A stretch of 64,000 bases of DNA. Source: Apodemus sylvaticus (lineage: Eukaryota > Chordata > Mammalia > Rodentia > Muridae). This document shows, piece by piece, positions 22,815 through 33,593 of the stretch. Where the stretch lies: contig NC_067485.1 of the NCBI RefSeq assembly GCF_947179515.1, positions 78,553,846 to 78,617,845 on the forward strand, read 5' to 3'. The number at the start of each line of letters is the position of its first letter. The stretch's first letter is position 1. The notes below the pieces were generated by a model. It was not told where the DNA came from. It ran no database searches and was given only the letters and a program-made list of their open reading frames with translations. The position numbers and the translations under genes are program-made.

Positions 22815-22985
22815 CTTTTCCCCCAACATACTATTTTATTGATTATTTGGGAATATCACATAACGCACCCTGATCACGCTCACTGCCAATCCCCCTAGGT
22901 CCACCTCCCACTCTCGTGACCTCCTCCCAGGAAAAAAAAAAAAAAGAAGAGAAAAAAAGAAAAAAAGAAGAAAGCCAAAGTCCAT
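22815..22985. repeat. Probable rodent interspersed repeat with A-rich tract
   Basis: 'ttttattgattatttgggaatatcacataacgcaccctgatcacgctcac' resembles sequence seen repeatedly in murid genomes, but I cannot name the family. It runs into an A/GA-rich tract (22,931-22,975). Confidence 0.35.
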
Positions 22986-23449
22986 TTTGTGCTGGGCCTG
23001 CGCTCACTGGGGCATGCGGAGCCTGCCAGGGCCGCCCACAGAACGGTTCTCAGAACCGCTCAGGACTGACACAGTGAGGGCACCTGGTCAAGGTTCTTCA
23101 GGCTCAGAGACCCGCCCCCACCCCCCATCTCCTTTCACAGGAGGTATCATCCTCTCAGGTTTGCAGCAGTGAGGCTGAGGCGGCTCAGCAGCACCAGCAC
23201 ACAAGACGTTCAGGCCCCCTTTCGCCTCACCTAGTTACCCTTCCCTAGGCAGGAGCAGTGTCTCACTAACACACAACTTTACATACTAGGTATTTTGTAG
23301 CATTTGTGCAAAATCCAGCACTGATCTTACTTTTCACATGCTGGCTTTGGGGGTGGGGTGGCAATATGCCTTCCTGGAATGGGGCAGAACTGACTACACC
23401 CAACTAGAAGCTGTAAGAGCACCAAGTCTACCTCCATTCTCTTGAGCTG
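22986..23449. other. Unassigned, GC-richer sequence
   Basis: It may be the continuation of the preceding unnamed repeat. I see no supported gene. A 61-codon frame at 22,987-23,172 has no family match. Confidence 0.35.
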
Positions 23450-24240
23450 CACAGAAAATTCGACACAGTACTACCTATGCACCCAGCTATCCTGTGGCAT
23501 ATTTACACAATTCAGCTCTAAAAACAATGAATTCATGAAATTCTTAGGCAAATGGATGGAGCTAGAAAGTGTCATCCTGAGCGAGGCAACCCAATCATAA
23601 AAGAACACACATGGTATGCACTCACTGATAAGCAGATATTAGTTAGCCCAAAAGCTCAAAATAAACAAGTTACAATTCACCCAGCACAGGAAGCTCAAGA
23701 AGAAGGAGAACTTAAGTAAGGGTGCTTCAGTTCCTCTAAGAAAGAGAACAAAATAGCCACAGGAACAATAAGGGAGACAATGTGTGGAGCAGAGACTGAA
23801 GTAAAGGCCACCCAGAGACTGCCCTACCTGGGGATTCATCCTATAAACAGTCAACAAACCCCAACACTTTTATGGACGACAAGAAGTGTATACCAAAAGG
23901 AGCATGCCATGGTTACCTCCAGAGGGGCCCTGCAAGAGCCTTACAAATACAGAGGCAGATGCTAACAACCAACTATTGGACTGGGAATGGGGTCCCCAAT
24001 GTTGCACCTGGAGGATGGTCCAGAGGAGCTGAAGGGGTTTACAGCACCATGGGAAGAACAATGATTTCGGCCACCCAGACGTCCCAAGACTCCCAGGGAC
24101 TGAACTATCAACTAAGGGGCACACATGGTTCCAGCCAAAAATGTGGCAGAGGAAGGCCTTGATGGGCATCAGTGTGAGGAATGGTCCTTGGTCAGGTAAA
24201 GGCTCAACAGAGGCCCCCAACAAAGGGAAACCTTTGGAAC
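23450..24240 (+). mobile_element. Old L1 fragment: ORF2 end plus 3'UTR
   Basis: Sense-oriented rodent L1. 'cagctatcctgtggcatatttacacaattcagctctaaaaacaatgaattcatgaaattcttaggcaaatggatgg' is the diverged ORF2 C-terminus with internal deletions, then 'aacacacatggtatgcactcactgataag' and a 3'UTR running up to the AAAGG array. Confidence 0.85.
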
Positions 24241-24340
24241 AAAGGAAAGGAAAGGAAAGGAAAGGAAAGGAAAGGAAAGGAAAGGAAAGGAAAGGAAAGG
24301 AAAGGAAAGGAAAGGAAAGGAAAGGAAAGGAAAGGAAAGG
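24241..24340 (+). repeat. Perfect (AAAGG)20 pentanucleotide array
   Basis: Exactly 100 bases, 20 uninterrupted copies of AAAGG, embedded in L1 3'UTR. The (Ser/Phe/Pro/Leu) minus-strand frames here are artefacts of the repeat. Confidence 0.98.
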
Positions 24341-24346
24341 AAGGTA

Positions 24347-24401
24347 GGTAGGTACACAGCCTGCTGGCCCCAACATGACACATAACTGAAGACAGCTCCC
24401 A
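24347..24401 (+). repeat. 55-bp direct repeat, copy 1
   Basis: Identical over 55 bases (ggtaggtacacagcctgctg...) to 24,631-24,685. Each copy directly follows a GA-rich simple-sequence array. Confidence 0.97.
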
Positions 24402-24534
24402 ACAAAGGGGAGGAGGTGGGAGTGCGTTGGGTGGAGGAGCATATATGAGGAGGCAGGGGGAGGGAGAAGGGGGAGGGGTTGGGGGGTCTTATGGGAGGGG
24501 GGATATTGGCAAAGGTTTTTACCATTTTTACCAA
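24402..24534 (+). mobile_element. L1 3'UTR-like GA/G-rich segment
   Basis: 'ggaggaggtgggagtgcgttgggtggaggagcatatatgaggaggcagggggag' matches the murid L1 3' tail pattern. It lies between the two arrays. Confidence 0.6.
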
Positions 24535-24606
24535 GGGAAAGGGAAAGGGAAAGGGAAAGGGAAAGGGAAAGGGAAAGGGAAAGGGAAAGGGAAAGGGAAA
24601 GGGAAA
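24535..24606 (+). repeat. Perfect (GGGAAA)12 hexanucleotide array
   Basis: 72 bases, 12 perfect GGGAAA units, followed by about four degenerate AAAGG units (24,606-24,627). It has the same context as the AAAGG array 284 bp upstream but a different unit length. Confidence 0.97.
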
Positions 24607-24630
24607 AGGAAAGGAAAGGAAAGGAAGGAA

Positions 24631-24685
24631 GGTAGGTACACAGCCTGCTGGCCCCAACATGACACATAACTGAAGACAGCTCCCA
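24631..24685 (+). repeat. 55-bp direct repeat, copy 2
   Basis: An exact second copy of 24,347-24,401, spaced 284 bp from it. Confidence 0.97.
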
Positions 24686-24837
24686 GCTATATATACCAAA
24701 CCCAGCCAGCCAAGGATACAGTCTATGATCTAGAAATATATGCTGTCAGCCACTGAAATTTTGTGGTAATTGAATTATTATAGGCAAAGGTGACTAAGGC
24801 AGAGATACAGACACTGACTACAGGGCCCAGAGGGTGG

Positions 24838-25060
24838 GGGAGATGTTGGAGACAGCTCAGCAGTTAAGAGCAAGCACTGCTGTTGCAGAGGACTTTAGTT
24901 TGAGTCCCAGAACCCATGCCAAGTGGTTCACTACCTCCTGTTAACTCCAGCTCCATGGGAATCCGACAGCACTGTCCTCTGTGGGCCTGGGCATTCCTGT
25001 GTCCACACAAGTGCACATACACAGATCCACATACACATAAGTGAAAATAAAACAATCTTA
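24838..25060 (+). mobile_element. B3 SINE
   Basis: Head 'ttggagacagctcagcagttaagagcaagcactgctgttgcagagga', B3 body with 'tagtttgagtcccagaacccatg', and an ACACA-rich tail with a following AATAAAAC. Confidence 0.85.
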
Positions 25061-25096
25061 ATACACAAACTTTAAAAACAAATTAACTAAACGGAG

Positions 25097-25257
25097 CTGT
25101 TGTAGCACACACCTTTGAACTGTTGTAGCACACACCTTTAATCCCGGCACTTAAGAGGCAGAGGCAGGCTGATCTCTGAGTTCAAGGCTAGCCTGGTCTA
25201 CAGAGGGAGTTCCAGGACAGCCAGGGCTACACAGAGAAATCCTGTATAAAAAAACAA
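25097..25257 (+). mobile_element. B1 SINE with duplicated 5' end
   Basis: A clear B1: 'acacacctttaatcccggcacttaagaggcagaggcaggctgat' and 'gcctggtctacagagggagttccaggacagccagggctacacagagaaa'. The first 20 bases (ctgttgtagcacacaccttt) occur twice in tandem at 25,097 and 25,119. Confidence 0.93.
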
Positions 25258-26756
25258 AAACAAAGAATTAACTGAAGTTTCAAGTTAAAAAGACTGCATA
25301 CTAATGCATAGGAAACAAATCTAAACAAGTAAAGCACATAGAGGCTGGAAACAGGCATAAAAAACGTAGAGTTGGCAAATACTGACTCAACTAGAGAGGT
25401 GGCGACAGAATCTGTGCCATGCTTGTGCTGTGATAGAACCAGAAACCACGGTGGAGCTGCGGGCAGAGTCCAGTCTCAGAGCATTTGCCTGGCAGACACA
25501 GGCCCCGGACTCAACTGCCAGCATCACAGCAGAAAAAGGACGAGAGAGAACTCCCTGGCAACTCTGTCCTACTGTAAGAGAAAGGGAAGGGGGACTTGTA
25601 ACATGCTGTTTGTCACAGCAAAAGAAACAAAAACCAAAACTCTCCAGAAGGATTAGTTCTGCCGCCTGTTTATGACTAAGCATTATGAAGCAGTGAAATG
25701 AACCACAAGTGCATGTATCACCCAGAAATAAACCTCGGAATTACTGATAACGTCTCCCTCAGGTGTGCTACGGTATAACAACACAGTATCAGGCCACAGG
25801 AACTCACCTGAATCACTTACAGAATAAATAAAGTTAACAATGCATTAGAGATGGCCACATTGCTAATGTACTGTAAGGAGGAATAGAGGAATATGAGCTA
25901 TGGTTCCTCAGGCCAGTAGGGGCTGGCATAGGACCGTCACGCACGAGGAGACTGGTAATTGATATCCTGTCACATAAGCTGAGGGAGGCACCCGAACGGA
26001 CATCACTATGTTAGTCTTTATGGAATACGGAACACTTGACTAAACCTTGTATTTTACAGAACTCAATATTAAAAAAAAAAATTCCCAAAAGTACAGAAAA
26101 TTTAAATATATTTAATATATACGAAGTAACATAAATAGACATAGGTGCATGTATTGCAGTCAACAGTAATCAAGGGGCGGAAGCACCTGCGGTACCTCCC
26201 TCCTTAGGGTGAGAGACAAATTCATGTGCTGTGCAGTGTGACAGCACACCGTGAGGTAGCGTGTTCTGAAGGCCTCAGTTATGGAGGAAGAGCTGATCAG
26301 ACACTGTCCATGGGCCGCACTGGCCACCCAAAGGCCTGCGTCAGCTGCACTGTCCTACCTTGAAGCCCCCCCCCCCCATTTCACCTGCATGACTGTAAGT
26401 CCTGCATAATCCTTCTCCAGTAGTTCATCTCCCTAAATTACTATTGTTGAGAAGTCATTGCCCTTTCCCCTCCCAAAAAACGCTTAACACATCACAAAAA
26501 TTTAAACTTAAACACCCAATAATAAACAACTGACTAGATCGTTCATTATTACTGGTCTCTCGTGTCCACTAAAACTGCCCAGCAATTTAAGAAAAGGAAA
26601 TGAACGAATCTTGCAGTGGCCTTCACACCCTCATCACAGAGTCATCAAGAAAGCACGTCAGAAATTAAGCTTTATCCAACTCACATTTATTTCCTCAAAG
26701 GCTCACAATCCAAGACTTGTGACTTCAATTTGTAAATTTAAAACAGACAATATAAA
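25258..26756. other. Intronic sequence, nothing recognised
   Basis: Two 81-98 codon frames on opposite strands at 25,387-25,683 lack support. A short AT-rich palindromic stretch (aaatatatttaatatatacg) lies near 26,103. A run of ten or more C is at about 26,366-26,378. Confidence 0.4.
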
Positions 26757-26935
26757 CTGGTGTGGTGGCATATGCCTTTAACCCAGCACTCAAAAGGAAG
26801 AGGCAGGAAGAACTCTATGAATTTGAGGCCAGAATTCTGGTCTACAGAGCAAGTTCCAGGCCAGCCAAGGCTACATAATAAGACAGTGTCTCAAAAACTA
26901 AATAAAATAAAATAAAATAAAAATAAATACAATTT
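26757..26935 (+). mobile_element. Diverged B1 SINE with (AAAAT)n tail
   Basis: 'gtgtggtggcatatgcctttaacccagcactcaaaaggaagaggcagg' and 'ctggtctacagagcaagttccaggccagccaaggctacataa'. It ends in several AAAAT units. Confidence 0.88.
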
Positions 26936-27111
26936 TTTCCAATTTAAAAAACATCCAACATATAACATATTGGTCATGCAACAACCCCTTCCTGAATAAC
27001 CCCCAGGGGAGGCAGACATGGTCCAGGCATAGGCAACAAAGCTCTGAACAGAATACTACCCCTTTGCAACGTTTACATTGTAACAATACTAGTGCCTTCT
27101 TTTCTTAATTT

Positions 27112-27270
27112 TTTTTTTTTTTTTGGATTTGGTTTTTTTCCCCGAGAGAGTTTCTCTGTGTAGCCCTGGCTGTCCTGGAGCTCACTCTGTAGACCAGGAT
27201 GGCCTCAAACTCAGAGATCCGCCTGCCTCTGCCTCCCAGAGTGCTGGGATTAAAGGCGTGCGCCACCACC
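27112..27270 (-). mobile_element. B1 SINE, antisense
   Basis: A T-run tail followed by 'gtttctctgtgtagccctggctgtcctgg', 'gtagaccaggatggcctcaaactcagagatccgcc' and 'gtgctgggattaaaggcgtgcgccacc'. It is an intact-looking antisense B1. Confidence 0.95.
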
Positions 27271-27308
27271 GCCCGCCGCCACCGCCACCACCACCACCAC
27301 CACCACCC
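27263..27308 (+). repeat. (CCG/CCA)n trinucleotide repeat
   Basis: CCACCACCGCCCGCCGCCACCG followed by (CCA)n, grown from the 5' end of the antisense B1. Confidence 0.93.
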
Positions 27309-27834
27309 AGCTGTGCCTTCCTTTCTTAATTCAGTCACGGCTCATTAGTCCTACTGTGCATACAAAGGCAGATTCTAGATGATGTCTTCTTGTTCTAGAT
27401 GAAGAAATGACTCCAGGTAATACTGCAGACATTATTCACTGAGACACGGCTCACCCTTGTGGTTTCACCAATCTTGGACTTCCTATAAACAATGCTCTAG
27501 AACAAAGTAGACCCATAAAACACAGAACTAAATTCCCACAGCCTAGAATCTTTTCCCAGCATGAGGAAAGTACGGTGCATCTGTCACTAACTATGAAAAG
27601 AGGTTTATTTTGCTCACTACATCAACAAAATATTTCCTGCTAATGAGATCAGTGAGAGGGACTCAAGACCGGCTGGGTTCAGCAGTTTGTCTACACGTGT
27701 ATGTTAATGATGTATGAGCCCAGGGTGAGGTCAATTTCCTTTCCTCAGGTAGGATGTAAGTTAGGTTTCCAGGCGGCTATCAAACGCTAGTGGCTTTGTT
27801 TATACTGGTCAACAGGCATCTGAAACAGCAAGTG
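27309..27834. other. Unassigned sequence with possible poly(A) signal
   Basis: No repeat that I can name. An AATAAA on the minus strand at about 27,604-27,609 lies about 230 bases downstream of the stop of the candidate exon to its right, and might end that exon. Confidence 0.4.
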
Positions 27835-28203
27835 TCATTTCCAAATCTTCCTTTTGCTATCAGGTCCAGAGACGCGGGGGCTTTCAGGGGTGTCGTATAA
27901 CGTCGTATTGCCATAGGCACTGGATGTTTCTATCCTATCAGAACCATGCATGGTGGCTACCGTCCACAGATAAGTGGAGAACACAGTATCTTTCCTTTTA
28001 AGAAGTCTGATGATACTGGTGAAATTCGGGTTGCTATCTACAATGAGCACTACAGCGGAACACCATGACAGAATGTTTGATCCGTTAAAATCTAAACACC
28101 AAAGTACACTCATCTGCTCTTTCATAAATATTAATTCAACTCTATAACACAGAAAAACTGTCCGAGTAGCTAAGGACACAAGACAAACTTGATCCCAGCC
28201 ATC
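27835..28203 (-). CDS. Candidate coding exon, 122 codons, unrecognised
   Basis: On the minus strand a strong acceptor (gacttttcctctgttcgcttcag) is followed at 28,203 by a frame open for 122 codons to a TGA at 27,835. It reads DGWDQVCLVSLATRTVFLCY, then QMSVLWCLDFNGSNILSWCS, and ends in a basic, Ser/Pro-rich tail (SGPDSKRKIWK). The middle part loosely resembles one blade of a WD40 propeller (hydrophobic-xx-hydrophobic, DF-NG, SWCS), but the typical GH and WD pairs are missing, so this is not a family assignment. It lies inside the proposed 14-kb intron 1, on the same strand. It would be an alternative last exon, a decayed pseudogene exon, or chance. The frame is not in phase with the CpG-island ATG. 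Confidence 0.25.
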   Translation of the reverse strand, partial: DGWDQVCLVSLATRTVFLCYRVELIFMKEQMSVLWCLDFNGSNILSWCSAVVLIVDSNPNFTSIIRLLKRKDTVFSTYLWTVATMHGSDRIETSSAYGNTTLYDTPESPRVSGPDSKRKIWK

Positions 28204-29255
28204 CTGAAGCGAACAGAGGAAAAGTCACAACACCGTGCCCACAGAAGACAACTGGCAGAAGTGGGGGCAGGGCTTCCGTGGATGTTGGCACCTTACGAGC
28301 TACTGGATGCCAGCACAGATCTGAAAGGTAGTATGTATGGAACTAGAAGCCAGCAAGACGGTGCTCAGCCGCATCTAAGGCCTCCCAAGGAAGCCACTGC
28401 AACAACAAGGGCCTCTTGGCCTCCCTGGGCCTGGATGTGCAAAAGTCAGAGTTAAATTTTCCAGGCTAACTGGCACCCAGGAGTAAGTATCATAGCATCC
28501 TGTGTGAGAGGTGCCCTAGTAAACTAAATATAAAGTTGATATGCATATTAATAGTCCTGATACATTTTGGGGCTCATAAAATAAGGAAGCTGAAACACAA
28601 TACTGAAGTTCTACTTGTAACTTATGTTATTTATGACTTTAACACTAATCCGAATTAAATAAGAAGCTGAGAAAGATTCTCATTTCCTTAGCATAAGCAG
28701 GATCCAGAAAGCAACTATCACAGTAAATGAGGTATGAGCTAAAACAAACCAGTCTAAAATGTTGCATTAAAGGGGGATGGGGCAGATTCAGTTGCCCTGA
28801 GGGGAAACTGTCAAAGTGGCTGTTAACAGTACGGCACAGTGAGCTGGTAAATGCAACTCTGAGTCTCAGAGTCTGGGCAATGTTCTTCTAGCAGTCCTCA
28901 GTGAGGGCAAAGTGTTACCCTTGGAGAGAGGGGTTAGTTACTAGTCAGGAAAATAAACCCCAAGCAAGTCTAGAGAATGACCTTAGAATTCAAATTGATA
29001 CTAAAAAGTGCTGACAATAAACCAAATATGTTTATTATCATATACATTGTTAACACCTTTCAAAGAAATTCTTAAAATAAATAAAATAAATTAAAATCCA
29101 AAAAGCTCTCTTCAGTCATTAATGGAATAATCTTTGAATGCATACCATATAATACTGTTTTGAAAGCTTCCCTGGCAGTCACAATCACACCCTTCTATAT
29201 AATCTCTATTTTCCAATAGCTAAGCATCTAGCTGGCTATACCGTATGAAAGCTTC
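28204..29255. other. Intronic sequence, nothing recognised
   Basis: Unique-looking. The 88-codon plus-strand frame at 28,189-28,455 has no support beyond length. Confidence 0.4.
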
Positions 29256-29492
29256 CTGGGCTGGGGACATGGCTCAGGGGGTAAAGAAACTGTGCTTGTC
29301 TGAAGTTAGGGTCATCAGAACCCAAGTAAATGCCAGGTGGGTGTGGCGTGGGATCATTGGAACACAATGGCTAGCTTGAAAGCAGCAGAAAGAGCAAACT
29401 GGTTCAGCTGAGACAGTGTCAGTAGGCAAGGTAGAGGAGCACTAGCTTAGGACCTTGACACATGTGTACCCCACACGTGAGACTATGCCCTC

Positions 29493-29499
<7 letters not shown>
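29256..29499 (+). mobile_element. B4/RSINE-type SINE
   Basis: tRNA-like head 'gggctggggacatggctcagggggtaaagaaactgtgcttgtc', then a diverged B4 body, ending in the CA repeat. Confidence 0.65.

Positions 29500-29539
<40 letters not shown>
29500..29539 (+). repeat. (CA)n microsatellite
   Basis: About 18 CA units at the 3' end of the preceding SINE. Confidence 0.95.
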
Positions 29540-29540
<1 letters not shown>

Positions 29541-29714
29541 CATACACATGCGAGAAAGAAGAAAAGCAAAGAAGAGGGAAGGACCTGGTAGATGCAGACC
29601 ACCTGTCTCCCTATGAGACAATGGCTGCCCGAGCAACAACACAGGGAGTTTTAAGACATTAAAAATACCAAGGAGATAAAGTGGTACCAACACTCTGAAC
29701 AAATGTTTGCTAAG

Positions 29715-29890
29715 CAACTATTAAGCTAACTGAATGTCTACCTACTGGTGAACAATTCCACTTCTAGGGTAGCCAAAAGGAAGGAGTTTCTATAGCCAAC
29801 AAAATACACAAGTAAGAATGTTCACAGTAGCTGTATTATAGCAGCCAGTAACTGAGAACAATCCAAATGCTTATTAAAAGTAGAACAGAC
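29715..29890 (+). mobile_element. Ancient L1M ORF2 fragment
   Basis: 'ctggtgaacaattccacttctagggtagccaaaaggaag' and 'ttcacagtagctgtattatagcagccagtaactgagaacaatccaaatgc' match the ORF2 end region of old mammalian L1s. Confidence 0.6.
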
Positions 29891-30394
29891 TAGGCCACTA
29901 CTGTGGCGATCTCTATTTTCTGATGCTCTTACTGCAGTATGATCTGCATGATTTTTTAGAATCTTGTCTCTCCTAGTCAAAAACCAGGGCCATTTCCCCT
30001 TTCTTTACAGGCAAGCATCTCACAACTGCCTCCAGGAGTAATTACTATACAATGGGCATTAATAGCACAGGAGTGCCAAGCCCAGGTGACAAGGACAATA
30101 TAGCTTCTTTGTGGCTTACCCTCAACCTCTCTAGTCTTGGAACCAAGCCACAAAGCTCATGCAAACAACTCAAGCTATACTGTAAGACTGCATCTAAGTA
30201 TCTTTCCTATCACTGATCTGACACAGAACCAACCCTTCATACAACAGCAGGTGTGATCCTCAGACGGCCCAACCTGAAACTGGATGAGCCAGACCTGAGC
30301 ACTGCCCACACTGCAGAGCTGTGGAGACAGCAAACATCGCTGGCTTAAGCTACAGTCATGAACAATTTTTCAGGTAGTCAAGAGTAACTAAAAC

Positions 30395-30735
30395 AAATGC
30401 TAAACAATAAAAAGAAACAGCTACATACAGCATAAAATTCACTTACAGAATGCAATGCTGAATTAAAGAAACCAAACACAAAACAGTGAATGTTGCATGA
30501 CATTGTTTCTTTGGAAAAGTAAAAATCTAAAACTAACCTAAAGTGACAGAAAATTAAGTCCTAGGTAAATTCAAAACAGGAAGATGGTACTGATGGGAAA
30601 CAATTGCAATAAACCTCTAGGGCACCAGAAATACTCTATAGATTGGACTGAGTTAATTACATTACAAAAATTCTTAAGAATATACATCTAAGACTAATAC
30701 ACATTGTTGTATGTAAGTGATACAACGTTTTTAAA
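30395..30735 (+). mobile_element. Probable ancient L1M 3' region
   Basis: 'gaattaaagaaaccaaacacaaaacagtgaatgttgcatgacattgtttc' and the following A-rich stretch align by eye with the ORF2-end/3'UTR of L1M elements. It is probably the continuation of the fragment at 29.7 kb after an unassigned gap (29,891-30,394). Confidence 0.45.
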
Positions 30736-31312
30736 GGATCTATCCAAAAACTAAAAAGATACTAAGGAAAGAGCAATCACTGTCCAAAAGAGATTAGGAA
30801 TCTAAAATGGAGAGTGTAGCATCTTAGGGCTTCTTTATCCCAGGAATCCAATGCCTGATCATAGCAGGTACCTGAGAGGTCACACTGTACTTAGGCAGCC
30901 CCAAACACTAAAAGGCAAAGTGTCTCTCTGTCAGAAAGACCAAATGAACCATCCCCTTGATTTCAATTAAGACCTCAACAAAACAAACCCCCAAAGAAAG
31001 GATAACTTGGAAGTAAACTAAACCCAAGCATAAACTAGGGAGGGGGACAGGAGGGGACCTGAGGCTCACAGGCTAGGCAGCCTCGCCTAACAGAAGGCCA
31101 GGTCAGAGTCACTCTATCAAACACAAGGCAGGTGGTTCCTAAAGATCGATACCAAGGTGCAACTGTGGCATGCACATGTGCCCACATTCAATCAGGTGCC
31201 CACGCCTCCTGTACAAATACACACCCACGCACAAAACAGTAATAATAAAATAATACACCAAAATTTAGGTAAACACTGAGAGTAGTAAGATCTATAACCC
31301 CAAACAGAAACA
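30736..31312. other. Intronic sequence, nothing recognised
   Basis: A B4-like SINE remnant may lie at about 31,020-31,250 (gcacatgtgcccac ... acaaatacacacccacgcac), too diverged to call. Confidence 0.35.
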
Positions 31313-31368
31313 GGAAGGAAGGAAGGAAGGAAGGAAGGAAGGAAGGAAGGAAGGAAGGAAGGAAGGAA
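31313..31368 (+). repeat. (GGAA)14 microsatellite
   Basis: 14 units of GGAA. The Pro/Ser/Phe/Leu minus-strand frame here is an artefact. Confidence 0.97.
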
Positions 31369-31952
31369 AGAAAAAGAAAGAAGAAACTCAAGGTGAACCA
31401 AGAAAGAATTTTAAGAATAAACTGCCCAGGTAAGACAGATTTCGACACTATCCTCCACACCTTGTCTTATCTTACACCATATACAGTGATAAATTAAACT
31501 GCCCGAAAACCAGCAAAGTGAGCAGCCCAGCAAGTCCCGGGGCATCGGGGGGAGAACACCGCTCTCCTGTCGTACTGAACACGGATCTGCCATCCCTGGT
31601 AACATGCCTAGAATAAAATTAATATACTGAGCCGGTTTTAAATGACAGTATACCACAGCACTTCAGCATTATTTTTTTCAATTCACTTGTTGATGCAGCA
31701 GAAGAGAACTTCTGGGGAAGGGGAAATATATAACTTCTGCTACACTCATAACACTGTCACGACACAGGTGCAAGGTATACATGTGTCATAAGATAACTAA
31801 GCCATCTCTGTAGAGCCAAAACCACTTAGGGGGACACAAAGTTCCCGAGTCAATCTTGATCTTGCTACAAGCAAACAAAGCAACCCCATTACTTATTAGA
31901 CATTTTCTCTTAGGGTAGACGCTCCTAAAGTTTGGTGAAGAGCAGGAGTGTT
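31369..31952. other. Intronic sequence, nothing recognised
   Basis: No repeat, exon or regulatory site that I can support. Confidence 0.4.
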
Positions 31953-31966
31953 TAAAGAAGGTAGTC

Positions 31967-32142
31967 AGCTGGGAGCTAGTGGTGCAGGCCTGTAATCCCA
32001 GCACTCTGGAAGGCAGAGGTAGGCGGATTTCTGAGTTCGAGGCCAGCCTGGTCTACAGAGTGAGTTCCAGGACAGCCAGGGCTATACAGAGAAACCCTGT
32101 CTTGAAAAAACCAAATCCAAAAAACCAAACCAAACAAACAAA
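31967..32142 (+). mobile_element. Full B1 SINE with 14-bp target-site duplication
   Basis: Complete B1 ending in an A/CAAA-rich tail. It is flanked by the perfect 14-bp duplication taaagaaggtagtc at 31,953-31,966 and 32,143-32,156, which dates it as a clean retroposition event. Confidence 0.97.
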
Positions 32143-32156
32143 TAAAGAAGGTAGTC

Positions 32157-33221
32157 TAAGCCAATGAGGGAAAACAGAATCACCCTAAATCAACCTCAAC
32201 AAAGATGCTTACAATCTTTGTTCTGAGAGGAATCAAAGGATATTTTACTTAGCATTTAATCCAAGTTTAACAGCCATAGAAACTAACAGCTACCCAAGAG
32301 TTCTGGAAGCAGACACTGCAGTGGCCGTGAGGATCAAGCAGACTGACTCGCCCTCTGGGGTGACTGTGAGGCAGAGGATGAGAGTGGTACAGGAGCTTCT
32401 CTTCAAGTAGTGACAGCAGCATGCAGGCCGTGTAGGGAACACTCTCTGGTGACCTCCACGTCCGACTCCCTCACTCTGTACCGTGTACACACTTTCCCCT
32501 CACCCGCAAATTTCCTAACTGTATGAAGAACTAAGCTTTGAAGAATTAAGTCATGAGGTGAGAGAGCGCGGATGGTCTCTGAGCCTCTAAGCCCACACCC
32601 TCCGATGCCTGTACGCTATGTGGGAGGATGCTACAGGTCAGACTCTCTTCAAATTGTGATTCCTAGGTTATCTGCAAAAGATGGTAGAAACCTTTTAGAA
32701 GGGGAAATGATTCTCTACTCTATAATTAGATCACATCTGTAAATGGAAAATGCTTCTCACAAATTACACTGAAGGGGCAAACTCTAAGTCTGGGGTGATT
32801 AGTCTGAATTGCACTGGTTACAAAACAAGGGTGGTTAAAGTAGAATTAAACTCAGAGCCAGAAAAATATCTCCTCCTCGCTACCTGAAGTAGCAACTCTC
32901 AAAGTTTTAGTATTCTAGATTCTTTGACTTCCTTAACATTCCTCAATTTCTCAACCAGAATCATTTGCTAAAAGGTTGGACTCACTGGCTTCTTTCAGCC
33001 ATCTTCCCTGGCTACAAAATGTTCATCATGACGGCAAGGCTAGGCCAGTACAAACTGCTTGGCCCTGGAGCCCCAGACTGGCTCTGCTGGTTCCCACACA
33101 ATGCCTGAGGATGATCAGTCAATATACACCCAACACCAAGTCTGACACTTCTCCTCAGGTACTTGTTTAACCAGACTAGTTGTCCCCACTGAGGGTTACC
33201 TACACAACAAAACACCCTGGA
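32157..33221. other. Intronic sequence, nothing recognised
   Basis: Unique-looking sequence with scattered 60-70 codon frames and no splice support that I trust. Confidence 0.4.
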
Positions 33222-33420
33222 AGGGAGTAATGGAGAGATGGCTCAGTGGTTAGGAGCACTTGGTACTAATACATGATGGCCCACAACCATTCAGAACTCC
33301 AGTTCCAGGAGATCTGGCATCCTCTTCTGACCTCTGAGAGCAGCAGGCACACATGTGGTACATACGCAAAAATGCAGGCAACACTCAGACACATAAAATA
33401 ATAAATCTTAAAATATATAT
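33222..33420 (+). mobile_element. B3 SINE
   Basis: Head 'taatggagagatggctcagtggttaggagcactt', then 'ctggcatcctcttctgacctctgagagcagcaggcacacatgtgg'. A typical B3 with an A/T-rich tail. Confidence 0.9.
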
Positions 33421-33426
33421 ATTTTA

Positions 33427-33593
33427 GGGCTGGGGAGATAGCTCAGAGGTTTAGAGCACTGACTGCTCTTCCAGAGGTCCTGAGTTCAATTCCCAGCAAC
33501 CACATGGTGGCTCACAACCATCTGTAATGGGATCTGATGCCCTCTCCTGATGTGTCTGAAGACAGCTTACAGTAATATATATATATATATTTT
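33427..33593 (+). mobile_element. B2 SINE
   Basis: 'gggctggggagatagctcagaggtttagagcactgactgctcttccagaggtcctgagttcaattcccagcaaccacatggtggctcac' is a well-preserved B2, ending in (TA)n at 33,574-33,591. It sits directly behind the B3. Confidence 0.96.

Noticed and set aside
23870..24699. Minus-strand frames of 176 and 265 codons rich in Ser, Phe, Pro and Leu
   Set aside because: They are translations of the AAAGG and GGGAAA arrays and L1 3'UTR. Keratin-associated or proline-rich proteins were considered and dismissed.
27105..27338. Frame with a polytryptophan run and matching polyproline frame on the other strand
   Set aside because: Derived from a B1 SINE plus a CCA repeat.
31188..31460. Minus-strand frame with repeated LPSF
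   Set aside because: Translation of the GGAA microsatellite.
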